Shown: positions 35,286 to 47,055 of the stretch, one piece after another
Layout: each line of letters starts with the position of its first letter
Position numbering within the stretch: position 1 is the first letter of the stretch
Origin: Neoceratodus forsteri
Lineage: Eukaryota > Chordata > Ceratodontiformes > Ceratodontidae
Assembly (NCBI GenBank): GCA_016271365.2
Contig: CM057459.1
Span: forward strand, 487,953,501-488,017,500
Reading direction: 5' to 3'
Length of the DNA stretch: 64,000 nucleotides
Notes under the pieces: model-generated
Database searches by the model: none
What the model saw: the letters and a program-made list of their open reading frames with translations, nothing else
What the model was told of the DNA's origin: nothing
Program-made: the position numbers and the translations under genes

Positions 35286-37345
35286 TTTGGTGGTAAGGAT
35301 GAGTCAAAGCTAAATTTTTATTTAACGAACATGCCAACATCTGATGTTTTGGACACTGGTGAAGCAGAACTGAAGGAATTCAGGGCAGGATTTTCCAAAC
35401 TCCTGGATCACCACAAGTCCTGGCGTGCCGATGGAATGGTGCATGGGGCTTGCAGTGATCTAACAGGATTTTCTATCCCATGCAGCAGTTGCTGCAAGTT
35501 ATAACAACTTTTTCTGGTCTAATTTGTGGCAATTCTGGGGGCCGTTATAACGGAGCATGTGCCAGATATTTGGTGCAAACTGCTGTAATATGTAAAAACT
35601 GCTGCAACTGTGCCCGAGCTTGTAAAATTGGGTGCAGTTGCAGTGAAGGGTCTGGTGCACTGCCAGAACCTGCTCCCTGCCACACCTGCTCTCTCTGCCC
35701 CCCAGCAAGCACTAGGCAGGCCTCAGGTACCTCCTCTCTCTGTTCCTTCTCATGACTTGCCCCAGCAATCAGTTTGCATCATGCTTCTTCGGCACCTGCC
35801 ACCCCTTCCCCTTCCCCAGCTCACAGTCCTGTGAGTTTCCCTAACAGTCACTACTAATGCAGGCTGCCTGACCATGCCCCCTCACACCCCATCATTTTAC
35901 TCTAGCATATCCTCTCCACCCAGCCTCCACTCACCCACCATTTCTCCCTATACCTTATCGCCCTTCTTCCCCCACCCTTCACCTCTACCGCAGTACATAC
36001 CTCTATCTCGTACCTCCTTTCTTCACCCCACTGCCAGCTATCCCCATCCCTCTGAACTACTGACAAGGCACTTTGTGGCTGCTTATTCCCCTCCACCCTC
36101 ATAAAGTGTTTTTCTTGTTACTTAACTTGTACCTATATTTTGAGTTATTCTGTAAGTTCTAAATCCAAGCTGTGTCATTCATTGTAATGTACCTTTGCTT
36201 TCTCCTATTGTACTTTGTTTTGCAATCTATGACATGGAACCTTTATAAAAGAGCTTGCACTCAAAGGTCTTTTCCGAATCACTAAATAAATAAATAAATA
36301 TGTGCCCTGGCGCAGGGCTAGAGGCAAGCCCTGTGCCAGTCTCTGAAAATCCTGATGTTTTCCTTTGGCATTTTGATGTCATGATACAGCACTTTGTACA
36401 GGGTGCATTTCCTGACTGTGTCCAAGATGTTGGCAGAACTCATTGTCTGCAGCAGCCAATCAGGGATTCTGGAGATCTAGAACTCATTGTGCAATGCAGA
36501 GCTCATTGCCATTCCCAGCTTTCTCACAGGAGAAGGACTAGCTACTGAAAGGAGCTTCTTTTATGGGAAAAGGAGTGGCTTGATTAGGAAACTTTATGAA
36601 TTGTGTATTAGCATTCTAGTTAGCTAATTCACTACATTGATCTATAGTTTCTTGTAAGCAGGTAGTATAATTGTGCTGTAGAGGAAAAAAGAGATTGCAT
36701 ATTGTGAGTCTGTACTGTCAGACCCTTCAGCAGGTGCAAACAGAGTAAATTTAGTAGTGATGCAAAACAGAATCACACTTATAAGAAATCCCCACAGCAG
36801 TTTCAGTAATTATTTTATTGTAAATATATTCTATACTGCAAAAGAAAAACTGTGGCTGTTGAACACAGACACAAAAGCCCCAGTGCTTCAAAAATGTTGC
36901 TGTTCAATGAACCAAACCACAGTCATCTCTATGGTTTGCTCAGGCAAAACATACAGCCCAACAGAAAATCTCACAGCTGTCTTCCCTCTGCATAAAGAAT
37001 TTCACTTGGCAGTTACATCAGCAAACTCATGTACCCTATCTGCTCAGTTCCATAAATCCATCGTATTGTACTTCTAACATATCTTATGAAAATCCTCTGT
37101 CTCTTCTTGTCATACACTCTGTAAATCATCATAACTATTGCATCTACAAAAATTAAAAAAATGTGAGCACTCAGTACAGTCCAGCCACATCTCTGGTTTC
37201 CCTGCCCAGCAGCTAACTTCACAGCCTCTCCTTTTTGAACACATTACCTCTTGGCTCATCTCCCACAATCACTCCCATCTCATTACCTCCTGGCACAGCT
37301 GTGTTTCTCCCATCAAAATGCTCTTCAAGTGTTCACAATCATAGT
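35286..37345. other. mostly unassigned; retroposon tail near 36110-36302
   Basis: Pyrimidine-rich at 35850-36100. The stretch 36110-36302 is AT-rich and ends in (TAAA)n, like a LINE or SINE 3' end, but the family was not recognised. No coding frame is supported. Confidence 0.4.

Positions 37346-37347
<2 letters not shown>

Positions 37348-37403
<56 letters not shown>
37348..37403 (+). repeat. (CA)n microsatellite
   Basis: About 28 uninterrupted CA dinucleotides, long enough to be variable between individuals. Confidence 0.97.
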
Positions 37404-37404
<1 letters not shown>

Positions 37405-37544
37405 CACACTACCTGGCACTCCCTCTCTCCAAAACAAATGCTTTACCTTTTGTTCCCACTACCTCTCTCCTGGTTTGTTACTCCTCAGCATTTACAGTAG
37501 AGCTAGCCAGGAGGCTACACAATACTACAGTAAACTAGGCAGTT

Positions 37545-39375
37545 TCAGTGGCACTTAAACATCTGGATCCATGGGACCAGATGGGATTCACCTCAGGATA
37601 TTGAAGGATGGAGCCCAGGCACTAGTCAGGCCCTTGACCTGGCTCTTTGACCGATCCCTAATAGAGGGTGCAATCCCAGAACAATGGAAACTGGCCCACG
37701 TGGTCCCTATCCACAAGGGAGGCCTGAGGGAGTCCACTAGAAACTACAGGCCAATCTCCCTTCTCTGTAGCCTGGCTAAGATACAAGAGAGGTTGATCTA
37801 CGGGCAACTCCATGATTACCTAGAGCTCCATTAACTCCTGGCACCCTCCCAGCATGGTTTCAGAACTAGGCATGGGACAGACACAGCACTTACCAAATTC
37901 TCCACAGATGTGCTCAGAGAACTGGACAAGCGGACCCCACTAGAGTGGTCTTCATCGATCTATCCAAGGCATTCGACCTAGTCAACCATAACCTGCTACT
38001 GACCAAGTTGAGCAATGTTGGCCTAGACAGCCACTCCCTTTTGTGGTTCGACAGCTAACTTACTGGGTGCTCACAGAGGGAAAAATGGAAAGACTCCCTA
38101 TCAGAGCCTCTCCCATTATCTGAGGGGGTGCCCCAAGGGTCTATCCTTGGCCCCCTACTCTTCTCCCTCTTCACCAACGAACTCAGCGAACACTGTGGCT
38201 GGAGCTCTGTGGTCCAGTACATGGACGATGCTGTCCTCTATCATCCCTCCTCTAATCTAGGAGATCTCAGCTCCTGTCTACAAGAAGACCTGAGATCTCT
38301 GGAGCAATGGCTTGTCACTAACAGAATGGTCCTTAACTCTAACAAGACCAAGGCCATGCTGTTTGGCCCAAGATCCCTTGGTCGAGACAGAAGCCAACAC
38401 CTGCAATTGACCACTGCGTCAGGCAACAGACTAGAGGTTGTGGAATCATTAAAATACCTTGGTCATACCCTGGACCAGGGCTTCACCCTCAAGGACCATG
38501 TGGACCAGGTAACGAAAAATGTATATGTGAAACTAGGCATCCTATACCGGTTGAAAGGCCAGTTGATACCAGATGCTAGGGCCTCTATTGCCACCAGCGT
38601 CCTACTTCCGACCATTACCTATGCGGCCCCAGTGGTCCAGGGAGTAGCTAGACAAGAGATGCATAGACTCCAAGTTCTCTACAATAAGGTGGCCCAGTTC
38701 GCCACCCAATCCAACCCTAGGACCCATCACTGCGACACTCTGTCCCAACTAAACTGGCCCTCCTGGGAAGTCCACCTCCAGTACCCTTTACTCTGCCAAA
38801 CCTTTCAATTACTCAGCCCTTCTCCTCCTCCCAGCCTCTCTGGGCTTATCACTCTAAAGAGTAACCCTCGGCTCCTCCGCACAATGGAATGCACGCTTCT
38901 AGCAGTTCCAAGGGTTAGAACCAAGGTGGGGGGGCAAGTCATTTGCCCATACCGCTCCCACCCTATGGAACTCCCTTCCCCCAGGAATCCAGGAAGCTCC
39001 CTCTATCAAAAGGTTCCGCACAAGGCTTAAGGCACATATGATGGCTACCTCCAAGTGCACTTGCTAAAGAGATGGGTCCACCTATCGTAAGCCTAAAACC
39101 TCACAGCCCAATACCCGCCTCCGCAAATTGTGGCCTATACCCCTCCAGCTAGTGTAGTATCTATAATGAATGCACTACCCTAATGCCGAACTCAGCATAT
39201 GTAACCAGCTGACTGTACAACAATGTATAAACCTGTATCATGTATGTATGCACTACATGTACCATATTTGTGATGTATTTTATGTTATGTAAATCCCGGG
39301 TCGCCCCTGAAAAAGGGACCTCCGGGGCCCAGTGGGTTCACCCAGTTACCAAAATTTAATAAATAAATAAATAAA
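37545..39375 (+). mobile_element. CR1/L2-group LINE, 5'-truncated, distinct lineage
   Basis: Starts at the RT entry block (GPDGIHLRILKDGAQAL) and continues through NYRPISLLCSLAKIQERL (37571-37834). A broken stretch follows, with QHGFRTRHGTDTAL near 37850, and then a 300-codon frame holds the rest of RT. The 3' end has CCCCTGAAAAAGGGACC, CCGGGGCCCAGTGGG and an (AATAA)n/(TAAA)n tail. Sequence differs clearly from the CR1 copies and from family X. It is the least decayed LINE here by longest open frame. Confidence 0.88.
38128..39030 (+). pseudogene. LINE reverse transcriptase, 300-codon frame with YMDD
   Basis: Opens at MPQGSILGPLLFSLFTNELS and reaches QYMDDAVLYHPSS, with the catalytic block at 38218-38229. 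Next come WLVTNRMVLNSNKTKAMLFG, VESLKYLGHTLDQGF and a helical thumb region, then RLQVLYNKVAQFATQ. The last ~60 residues are out of the family frame after a shift near 38860. The family norm is YADD; here the second residue is Met. Two of three codon bases differ from GCN, so it may be lineage-fixed rather than a single hit. Both aspartates remain. Confidence 0.88.
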
Positions 39376-39924
39376 TCAGTTAATCCCTTTATTCGTGCAG
39401 TAACTTGTGACACTGTATTGTACCCTGGCCAGCTCCACTGTACAATATATCCACTGAAGGTCATATAAAATAACTCATCTGTCTCTTCACTACATTAAAA
39501 GTGATAAACCCCTCACCAACCATAATAGTTTTGTTTTTCTTTTGCTGTACTGTACTGTATGTTTGAAAGGGAGGGCTGAGGAAGTCAACAATTTTATCAA
39601 TCAATCAAACAATCAATCAATAAAAATACTCAAAATCTAGAACATATCTCAGCATTAAAAACCTACAATGTTAACAAACATGTACGTCAGTGTTACAGAA
39701 GTAATCATTAGATACGTTGTATACACCAAACATTCAATGGCCTTACTTAACGTTTGCAATTTATTTCCATTTATGAGGAGCAGGACTGTCATAACTCATT
39801 CATGGCTTTGCCATTCAAGAATTGTGGTCCCACTACCTCATTCATGGAAATAATTTGCATATTTTGAGTCAGGCCATCAAATGTTCCATATACTATATAT
39901 AATACAAATATAGACTGGAGTTGA
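39376..39924. other. unassigned sequence
   Basis: AT-rich, with an (AATC)n-like run near 39597-39625. No gene or element recognised. Confidence 0.4.
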
Positions 39925-40070
39925 GGGCAATATTGTGAAAACCTTGCCTACAAGGAGTGAACTATTGCTTATCAATAGTTGAATTGTCCAAAGATGAAAG
40001 CTGAGGGCAATGTGACTATTCAAAGGCAATAGTTCATCCTGAGGAGTTCACAATTATCACACTATAGCCC
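39925..40070. mobile_element. 146-bp foldback (palindromic) element
   Basis: The two halves are imperfect reverse complements over about 65 bp. GTGAACTATTGC on the left pairs with GCAATAGTTCATC on the right. Outer words GGGCAATATTGTGA and its counterpart TCACACTATAGCCC also pair. Size and the GCAATA terminal word resemble the foldbacks at 56764 and 61728. Confidence 0.55.
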
Positions 40071-40204
40071 TAAAGGACTGTGGTCAGTATCTGTTTTATA
40101 AAACCTTCCTGCTACCACACCCTGATATTTTTCTAATGTAACTATTTTCTTACCTTGTTTCTTGGGTTGTTGTGCTGTGGGACTGTAGTCTAGATACTAA
40201 CATA
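40071..40204. other. spacer before CR1 3' end
   Basis: Short unassigned spacer. Confidence 0.4.
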
Positions 40205-42725
40205 CTAATTGCCAGCAGATTAGGCCTTATAGTCTATCGAGTCTGCTTGAACTTCAGATCCCTAGTTGGGTGCTGAGGCCCTCCCCCCCTTGTGTTCCAG
40301 AAACCCCTATCATCCATCCTCACCCCCCGGGCCAGGCCATCATCTGATACATCTGCTTTTTGTGTCTGCCCACCCTCTCTTAAAGCCCTCCACTGTGGAT
40401 CTCTGAACCATCTCACCAGGCAGCACATTCCAAGGGTCCACCACCCTCTCAGTGAAAAACCTCCTCCTCTTTTCCCCCCTCACCCTTCCACCTTCCAACT
40501 TCAAACCATGCCCTCTGGTGATACCTCCCTGCTTTAGTCTAAAGATCCCCTCCATGTTTACCCTATTTATTCCCTTGAGGTACTTGAAGACCTCAATCAT
40601 GTCCCCCCGTTTCTCCTCTTTTCTAATGAAAACAGGCAGAGCTCCTCAAGTCTGTCCTCATATGTCCAATCCCCTAGTCCTTGTGTCATCTTAGTTGCCC
40701 TCCTCTGTACCCTCTCCAGGAGCTGTATGTCCCTCTTCAAGTGTGATCTCCAGTACTCTACACAGTACTCAAGGTGTGGCCTAACCAGTCCATTGTACAG
40801 CGGCAGAATCACTTCCCTGCTTCTAGAGGTGATCCCCCTTACGATGCATCCCAACATCCTGTTTGTCTTGCTAGTCACTGTCCTGCACTGCTCAGAGTTA
40901 TTCATACATGCATACACCATGACCCCTAGGTCTTTTTACCCCGTTGAGGCCTCCAGCGCCTTCCCTCCCAGGGTGTACCTGTGTTTAGGGTTTCCTCGCC
41001 CAAGATGTAACACCTTGCACTTGGTGATATTGAAATTTAATTTCCATGTGTGAGCCCAGCTTTCCAGGGTATCCAGGTCCCCTTGCAGTGCCAACCTCCC
41101 CTCTTCCCCCTCAACTACTGCTCCCATCTTGGAGTCCTCAGTGAAGAGACTCATTTCACACCCTATACCCTCTCTGATGTCCGATATGTATGCATTAAAT
41201 AGGATCGGACCTAGGACCGAGCCCTGCAGTACTCCACTACCGACCTCTCTAGGGTTCGAGAGCTCCCCACCGACCACTACTCTCTAAGTGCATCCAGCTA
41301 GCCAGTTTTCAATCCATCTGACCATCAAAGGGCCAACTCCCAACCCCGTCAGTTTCTCCACCAGACCATTGTGGGGGACAGAGTCAAATGTCTTGCTGAA
41401 GTCCAAGAATAATACATCCACAGGCTTTCCCCTGTCCACTTCTGATGTTACCCATTCGTAGAACTCCACAGGATTGGTTTGACATGATCTACCTGGCACA
41501 AACCCGTGTTGTCGATTATCCAGACCTCCCACCTCCTCCAAGTACATACCCAATCGTTCCTTTAGTATACTTTCCATTAATTTTACCACCACCGAGGTCA
41601 AACTGATGGGTCTATAGTTATCTGGTACTTCCCTCGACCCTTCCTTTATGGATTGGCACCACATGTGCCTCTCACCAATCCCTAGGTACCCTCTCTGTCT
41701 CAAGCGACCTATTGAAGAGCTCTGTCAGGGTGCAGCCAGTATGTCTGCCAATTCCCATAGTACTCTCAGATGAATGCCATCCGGCCCAGGAGATTTATCT
41801 TTCTTTAGGGTCTTGAGGGCTAACCATACCCTTTCCGTGGAGATAGCATCATCCGTCCCCTCCACCTTACTGGCCTTTTTATCCTTATCCTGATGTGACA
41901 CCCCTGGGGTACCTCTCCCTCCCTTTTGCTCCATTTCTGTTGCTCCCTTGATCCCACTCACTACTGCTTCTATCCCCATTGTGCCTTGCTTTGTAGATAT
42001 TCCATCCCCCTCCCTAGTGAACACAGAGGTGAAGTACTCATGTAATACCTCTACCTGGTCCCTCGCCTCTTCCACCCACCCTCCTTCTGATCTCAATCTG
42101 CCGAGATGGCCCTTAGTTTTTCTCTGCTCCCCAATGTACCAGAAGAACCCCTTTTCCCCTCCATGTATCCCCTGTGCTAGCCGCTGCTCTTTACTGGACT
42201 TTGCCCCCCTCACCATCTGGGTGACTTTTCTAGATGCAAGATGGTACATTTCCTTTTCCCTATCCCCTCTTGTTGTTTTATATTTTTTGTAGGCCGCCTT
42301 CTTTTCTCTGACCATTACCTGAACCTCACTGGACCACCAGTGTGGTTTATGTGACCTTGCTCCCTTATGTTTCACCTTAGCGCAGGTCCTGGCTGACTCA
42401 TGAAGTCCCTGTTTTATGACCTCCCATCTCTTTTCCACATTTGTCATTGATGTAATCCCCTTCAAGTGATCCTCGAGAATATTTTCCATGCCCACAAAGT
42501 CTGCCCCCCTGAAGTCCACTGCCAGTGTCCTAGATCTCTCCCCCCATGCTTATTTGAAACCAGACAGTATTGTGTCACTCCCAGTCAGGGGATCCTCTAC
42601 AACCAGGTCCCTTACCAGATCCCCATCTGCAGGAACCACGTCCAGGACATGCCCCTCCCTTGTGGGCTCCATCACATGCTGTGTTAAGAACACATCCTGG
42701 AAGCCGTCCAGATGCAGTCCATTTT
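40205..42725 (-). mobile_element. CR1 LINE, 5'-truncated in endonuclease
   Basis: Minus-strand order: C-terminal endonuclease (about 42545-42720, with DLVVEDPLTGSDTILSGF), linker (41725-42519), RT (40936-41703), C-terminal RT (40340-40920) and 3' end near 40205-40260. RT blocks include NYRPISLTSVVVKLMESILK, QHGFVPGRSCQTN, LFLDFSKTFDSVPHNG and QGSVLGPILFNAY. The active site, normally LFADDTK, reads LFTEDSK (41134-41145), so Ala-Asp is changed to Thr-Glu. Few frameshifts separate long frames, suggesting moderate age. Confidence 0.92.
41725..42519 (-). pseudogene. CR1 linker and RT entry, 264 codons
   Basis: Opens MDFRGADFVGMENILEDHLK, the 'DFRGADFxxMR' linker start, and continues with RWEVIKQGLHESARTCAKVK. 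Next is a basic segment with WWSSEVQVMVREKKAAYKKY, then GFFWYIGEQRKTK. It ends in LKTLKKDKSPGPDGIHLRVL, the first RT block. The long frame lets the linker be followed unbroken, which is rare in this window. The region joins nuclease and RT in CR1 proteins; its own role is poorly known. Confidence 0.9.
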
Positions 42726-42754
42726 TCGGTGTGGTGTTGTTATTTTGGTTCTAA

Positions 42755-42965
42755 AGCTTCCATTCTTATCCATCCATCCATCCAAGTGGTGTCTCTCCAC
42801 AAACATCCATTCTTTGGAGCAAGTGGTGCCCCTCCAAACATCCATTTTGTGCTGCTTCCCCCAGCCATACATTTCAAGGTGTTAGTGGTACCTCCTTCCA
42901 AATATCCATTTAGAGATGCTAATCCCCAAACATCCATTCCCTAATACTAGTGGTCACCACTCCTA
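42755..42965 (+). repeat. degenerate minisatellite, CATCCATT units
   Basis: Words CAAACATCCATTCTTTGGAG, CAAACATCCATTTTG, CAAATATCCATTTAG and CAAACATCCATTCCC recur with AAGTGGTGYCYCTCC or a variant between them. This gives about four or five units of 30-60 bp. It lies directly at the truncated 5' edge of the CR1 copy. Confidence 0.6.
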
Positions 42966-43104
42966 TCCCAGTTTTAGTTGTCATTTAAAAAAAAAGATTT
43001 CTTGGTTGTGTAGTGGCCCACCCCTTCCCTATTTTGTTGAGTCTCTCCCTGCTCTGCACACATGTTCTGTATCTAGGAAACAGCAGCAACATTTACTTGG
43101 TGGT

Positions 43105-43170
43105 GGTAGTAGTAGATTTTATTTAGTTATGGCACCCCTCCGGAGGGGCTCAGTGCACCAGTGCAATAGA
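43105..43170 (-). mobile_element. L2-like 3' terminus, tiny fragment
   Basis: The reverse complement reads GCACTGAGCCCCTCCGGAGG then GGTGCCATAACTAAATAAAA. This matches the layout of the L2 end at about 4919-4955 ('...gcctctgggattgggcaccatataaataaa'). It includes a 14-bp perfect palindrome CCCCTCCGGAGGGG (43135-43148). Confidence 0.55.
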
Positions 43171-43855
43171 AGAGAGACAGCAAGTAAAAGTAGCCATGTC
43201 TACTACTGACCACTCTCTGACGATAGTATATGGCTTCAATTTTTAATATTTCTTTATTGAGATTGTTCCTCAGTATTGATAAAGAAACTTTAGAAAATAA
43301 AGTCGTATACTTTCATCAGTCTAACAAAGGCTAGTAGCAGACATGACTGCCCAGTAAATACCGACGCTATTTTGTAGTTACAGAATATGCATGCAGAGCA
43401 GGGAGAGACTTAGTAAAATCAGGACGTGGGTGGGCAACTAGATTTTCAAGGAATCTTTTTTTTTTAATTAACTAAAACTGGGATGGGGGTGGAGACCACA
43501 AGAACCAGAGAGATTAAAGAAAAACTTAGTGAAAACAGTGCTTGAGACTTCACCAGCAGTGAAGGTGAGTGATTGGAGAATACTGGATGCATCTTGAGAG
43601 AATGGAAGAGGTCAGGGTATGGGAAGGCTATGAAATCAAGCTGAAGGTCAGGGAAGCCCACTGGACTACCAGAGACTGGGGACATCAAAACAGGGAATGG
43701 GAAGGGAAACCACTAGAACCAGGGAATGTTTATATATTAAAAATACAACTTTTAAAAACCTGGGAGCAGTGGCAACTCCAGTACAGCGAACTGATGCTAG
43801 CTTTGGCAGAGGGTGTGGTGAAGGATAATTGACAGGATGACTAGGCAAAAGTTCA
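43171..43855. other. unassigned sequence
   Basis: Contains an A/T run near 43460. No element or gene recognised. Confidence 0.4.
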
Positions 43856-44028
43856 AATAAGGAATATGCAATGAGAACAACTTGAATAAATTATTTATGT
43901 GCACAAGAGCAATTTGACCTCAGTTAACCTCACGAGTGGCATAATCCATGAGTGAGCTGTCCAAGGTCAAACTACTTGAGTGCACATAAATCATTTATTT
44001 AACTTGTTCCCCATTGTATTTTCCATTT
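43856..44028. mobile_element. 173-bp foldback element with TTATGTGCAC arms
   Basis: The left half carries AATAAATTATTTATGTGCAC. The right half carries the reverse complement of AATAAATGATTTATGTGCAC. Pairing extends outward through 'GAACAA' and 'GCAATG' to about 43856 and 44028, and inward through TTTGACC. Arms of about 70 bp around a short centre. A non-coding palindromic MITE; the superfamily is unknown. Confidence 0.65.
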
Positions 44029-44647
44029 ATGCAAAAGAGCTATGGAAGTGGTGGACAAGGAGAAACAAAAGGCACACAGTTCACTATGATACAGGTGAGT
44101 GAGACTGGGAGCTGGCGGGTGGCTATGCAGGTGAGGGACTGGTCAGACGTGAACAAAGAGAGAAGCCAGGCTGTACACTGTTTTTTCAAAATTTAAAAAT
44201 AGTTTTTATTTTTCCTGTTTCACATTTCTGCACTGTAACCTGCTCACCCCAATGACGAAATGCTAGCTACTGTTTTCTTCCCCTCTGGTTTAACTTGAAT
44301 GTTTGCTTATTTGTACCAGACTCTTGGGACTATTTGTGTCCAGGCTGAAATGCTATTTACTGCTTACTTCTTCTCTGAGTCACCTAGTTGTTTTACTTTT
44401 GGTACCAGACACCAGGGCCTATTTGTTTGCAGGCTAAAATGCCAGTTATTGCCTACTCCCTATCTGGGTCACTGTGATCCATGATCTTTTGCTTTGTTAC
44501 CAGACTCTTGTTTTTTTGTTGTTTCAGGTTGAGAGAACTCATCGGTCTTCTGTTTTTAGGCTGAAACGTTAATTATTTTTTTCTCCCTCCTACCCTAGTT
44601 GGCCCTCCTTCCTACGAGTGCCACAGCCCCATCACCCCAATGTTCTC
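44029..44647. other. unassigned, with a threefold internal repeat
   Basis: Words of the type TTTGTACCAGACTCTTGGGA, CTATTTGTGTCCAGGCTGAAAT and TACTGCTTACTTC recur at about 44300-44380, 44395-44465 and 44490-44590. This suggests a decayed tandem repeat of roughly 90-bp units. Confidence 0.45.
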
Positions 44648-47055
44648 GGGGACTTGCGAACATACAAAATTTGCCAGCAGATAAAGGCCTAGAGGTCTAT
44701 CAAGTCTGCTCGAATGTGCAGCTAGCACCCCTTATTCTGCAGCTGCCCCTCCCTTCCAACCTTCCCTTCATTAACCCTCCCCTTGTCCTGTCCCATCCTC
44801 ATTTGAAGCAGTCCACTGTTCTACTGCATACCACTTCTGCAGGTAACGATTCCACCCAGCCATCACCCTCTCTGTAAAAAGTGTCTCCTCAACTCCTCCT
44901 GAACCTTCCTCGCTCCAGTCTCATATCATGGCCCTAATTCCCTCCCCTCCCTTACTTTGAATAGCCCTCTGTACTTGTCTTGTTTGTTCCTTTCATGTAT
45001 TTAACGATTTCATTGTCACCCCTGTCTCTCCTCTCCTCTAGTTATACATGTTCAACTCCTTCAACCTCCTCTCGTATGATAAGTCCCCAGCCCCTTGATC
45101 ATCTTTGTCGCTCTGCGCTGCACCCTCCAGTAACTAATGTCCCTCTTCAGATACGGACGCCAGTACTGCACGCAGTACTCCAGGTGTGGTCTAACCAATG
45201 ACCTATACAGTGGCAGAATCACCTCCTCCCTCCTCGAGGATATACCCCTTGCAATACAACCCAGCATTTTGTTGGCCTTTACAGCTGCCTTCCTACATTG
45301 TGCCGAGTTGTTCATTGACCCTGTAATGAGCACACCCAGATCCTTCTCCTCCTTGTCTGGGCTAGCTGCACTCCCCCTAGCCGGTAACTCCTCCTTGGGT
45401 TCTTCATCCTAAAATGCAGCACCTTGCACTTTTTGGCATTAAAGCCCAGTAGCCAGGTGTCTGACCAGGTTTCAAGCTTTGCCAGATCATCCTGCTACCC
45501 CTGCCATCCCCCTAGGTCATCCACCACCGTGCCTACCTTGGTATCATCAGCAAACAGACTGATCTTGCTCTTGATGTCCCATGATATGTCTGCAATGAAT
45601 ATCCCAAACAACACTGGTCCCAACACCGAGCCCTGTGGAGCACCACTCGTCACTGCCCTTGGGTGTGAGAGCTCCTCACCCACCACCACCCTCTGTTGCC
45701 TTCCCGCAGCCAGTTTCCTACCCATCTCACCAGTTTTGCACCCACCCCTGTGCCTACTAACTTCCTTCCCAGCCTTCCATGTGGCACTGAGTCGAATGCC
45801 TTACTGAAGTCCAGATACAGGACATCCACTGCATGGCCCCTGTCCAGTTGCCTAGTTACCCAGTCATGGAACTCGACCAGGTTGGTTTGGCAGGATCTGC
45901 CACATATGAAGCCATGCTGTCTGCTGTCCTGTAGTCCTTTGGCCTCTAGGAGGGCCACCAGCCTCTCCTTCAGGATGGTCTCCATTAGCTTACCCACGAT
46001 GGATGTGAGGCTCACTGGTCTGTAGTTTCCCAGTTCATCCTTGGGGCCACTCTTGTGGAGGGGCACCACATGAGCCATCCTCCAGTCCTGAGGTACACAC
46101 CCTGAATGTAGTGAGGCATTAAATAGGTCTGCCAAAGGTCCTGCAAGGACCTCTGCCAGCTACTTCAGTACCCTGGGGTGGATGCCATCTGGGTCTGGTG
46201 CCTTGTCCACCCTCAGTGCCTTCAAACTCTCTCGAACTCTGCTCTCCATGATTTCCCCATCTGTCACCACTTCCCACCCTGCTTCTGCCATTTCTCCCAC
46301 CTTGGGTGTCACCCCCCTCTTCTCTTTAGTAAATACTGAGCAGAAGTACTCATTTAGTGCTTCCGCCTTATCGCACCCTGCTTCCACCCATCTCCTCTCC
46401 TTCCTAATCCTTACTATGTGATCCTTACAGCTCCTTTTCTCCCTGATGTACTTAAAGAAGTCCTTCTCCCCCTTCTTAATGCCTTGTGCCAGCCTGAGTT
46501 CCGTAGATGCTTTGGCTCCCTTTACTGCCCTTGTCACCTCCTTCAATTCTGTCAATTACTCCTCCCTGTCCCCCCCTGTTTTCTTGTACTTCCTAAAGGC
46601 AACTTTTTCCTCCTTACCTTTTCCATGACCTCTTGCTCAACCAGATCAGTTTCTTCACCCTAGCCTTCTTGCTCTGGGCTTTGCAGCAGGTTTTGTTGCC
46701 TCCACTATCCCCAGCTTTATGAGCTCCCACCTCTGGTTAGTGTCCATACTAGATTGAATTCTGGCCAGGTACCCTTTTACCACTTCCCCCATCCTCCCAA
46801 AGTCGGCCCTTCTGAAGTCCAGCACTATTGTGCCAGATTCCACTCCTTCCTTGCGCATATCGAATGTGAGCATACTGAGTGGTGGTCACGCTCTGACAGC
46901 GATTCCTCCACTATAAGTTCTCTCACAAAGTTCCCATTTGCCAGCACAGGGTCAAGGGTATTCCCTAACCTGGTTGGCTCATTGACCATTTGCAGCAGGA
47001 AGCTGTCCTGGAAGGCATCCACTTACCTGCCAACCATCTTCCCCCAGGACTTGCA
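44648..47055 (-). mobile_element. CR1 LINE, 5'-truncated in endonuclease
   Basis: Minus-strand order: endonuclease C terminus (46825-47022, with LLQMVNEPTRLGNTLDPVL), linker (46160-46873), RT (45495-46135), C-terminal RT (45061-45333) and a 3' end near 44648-44720. The 3' end matches the CR1 terminus at 40205. The catalytic FADD is intact (45543-45554, LFADDTKVG). The copy is close to 40205-42725 in sequence but not identical. Both are minus strand, so the 40-47 kb interval holds two related insertions in the same orientation. Confidence 0.92.
45650..46135 (-). pseudogene. CR1 RT fingers and palm, 161 codons
   Basis: Begins MADLFNASLHSGCVPQDWRM, then VVPLHKSGPKDELGNYRPVS, LMETILKERL, QHGFICGRSCQTNLVEFHDW and VLYLDFSKAFDSVPHG, with the first catalytic Asp retained. 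It ends after VGNWLREGNR, where a frameshift moves the reading to 45495-45725 (PQGSVLGPVLFGIF...LFADDTK). Apart from that shift the RT core is nearly whole. Confidence 0.92.

Noticed and set aside
37235..37558. Open frames of 95-107 codons with His-Thr repeats
   Set aside because: They are translations of the (CA)n microsatellite.
38218..38229. Retroviral or LTR-element RT because of YMDD
   Set aside because: Flanking blocks (GPDGIH, NYRPISLL, PQGSILGPLLF, YLGHTLD) are those of a CR1/L2-group non-LTR element, and no LTRs are present.
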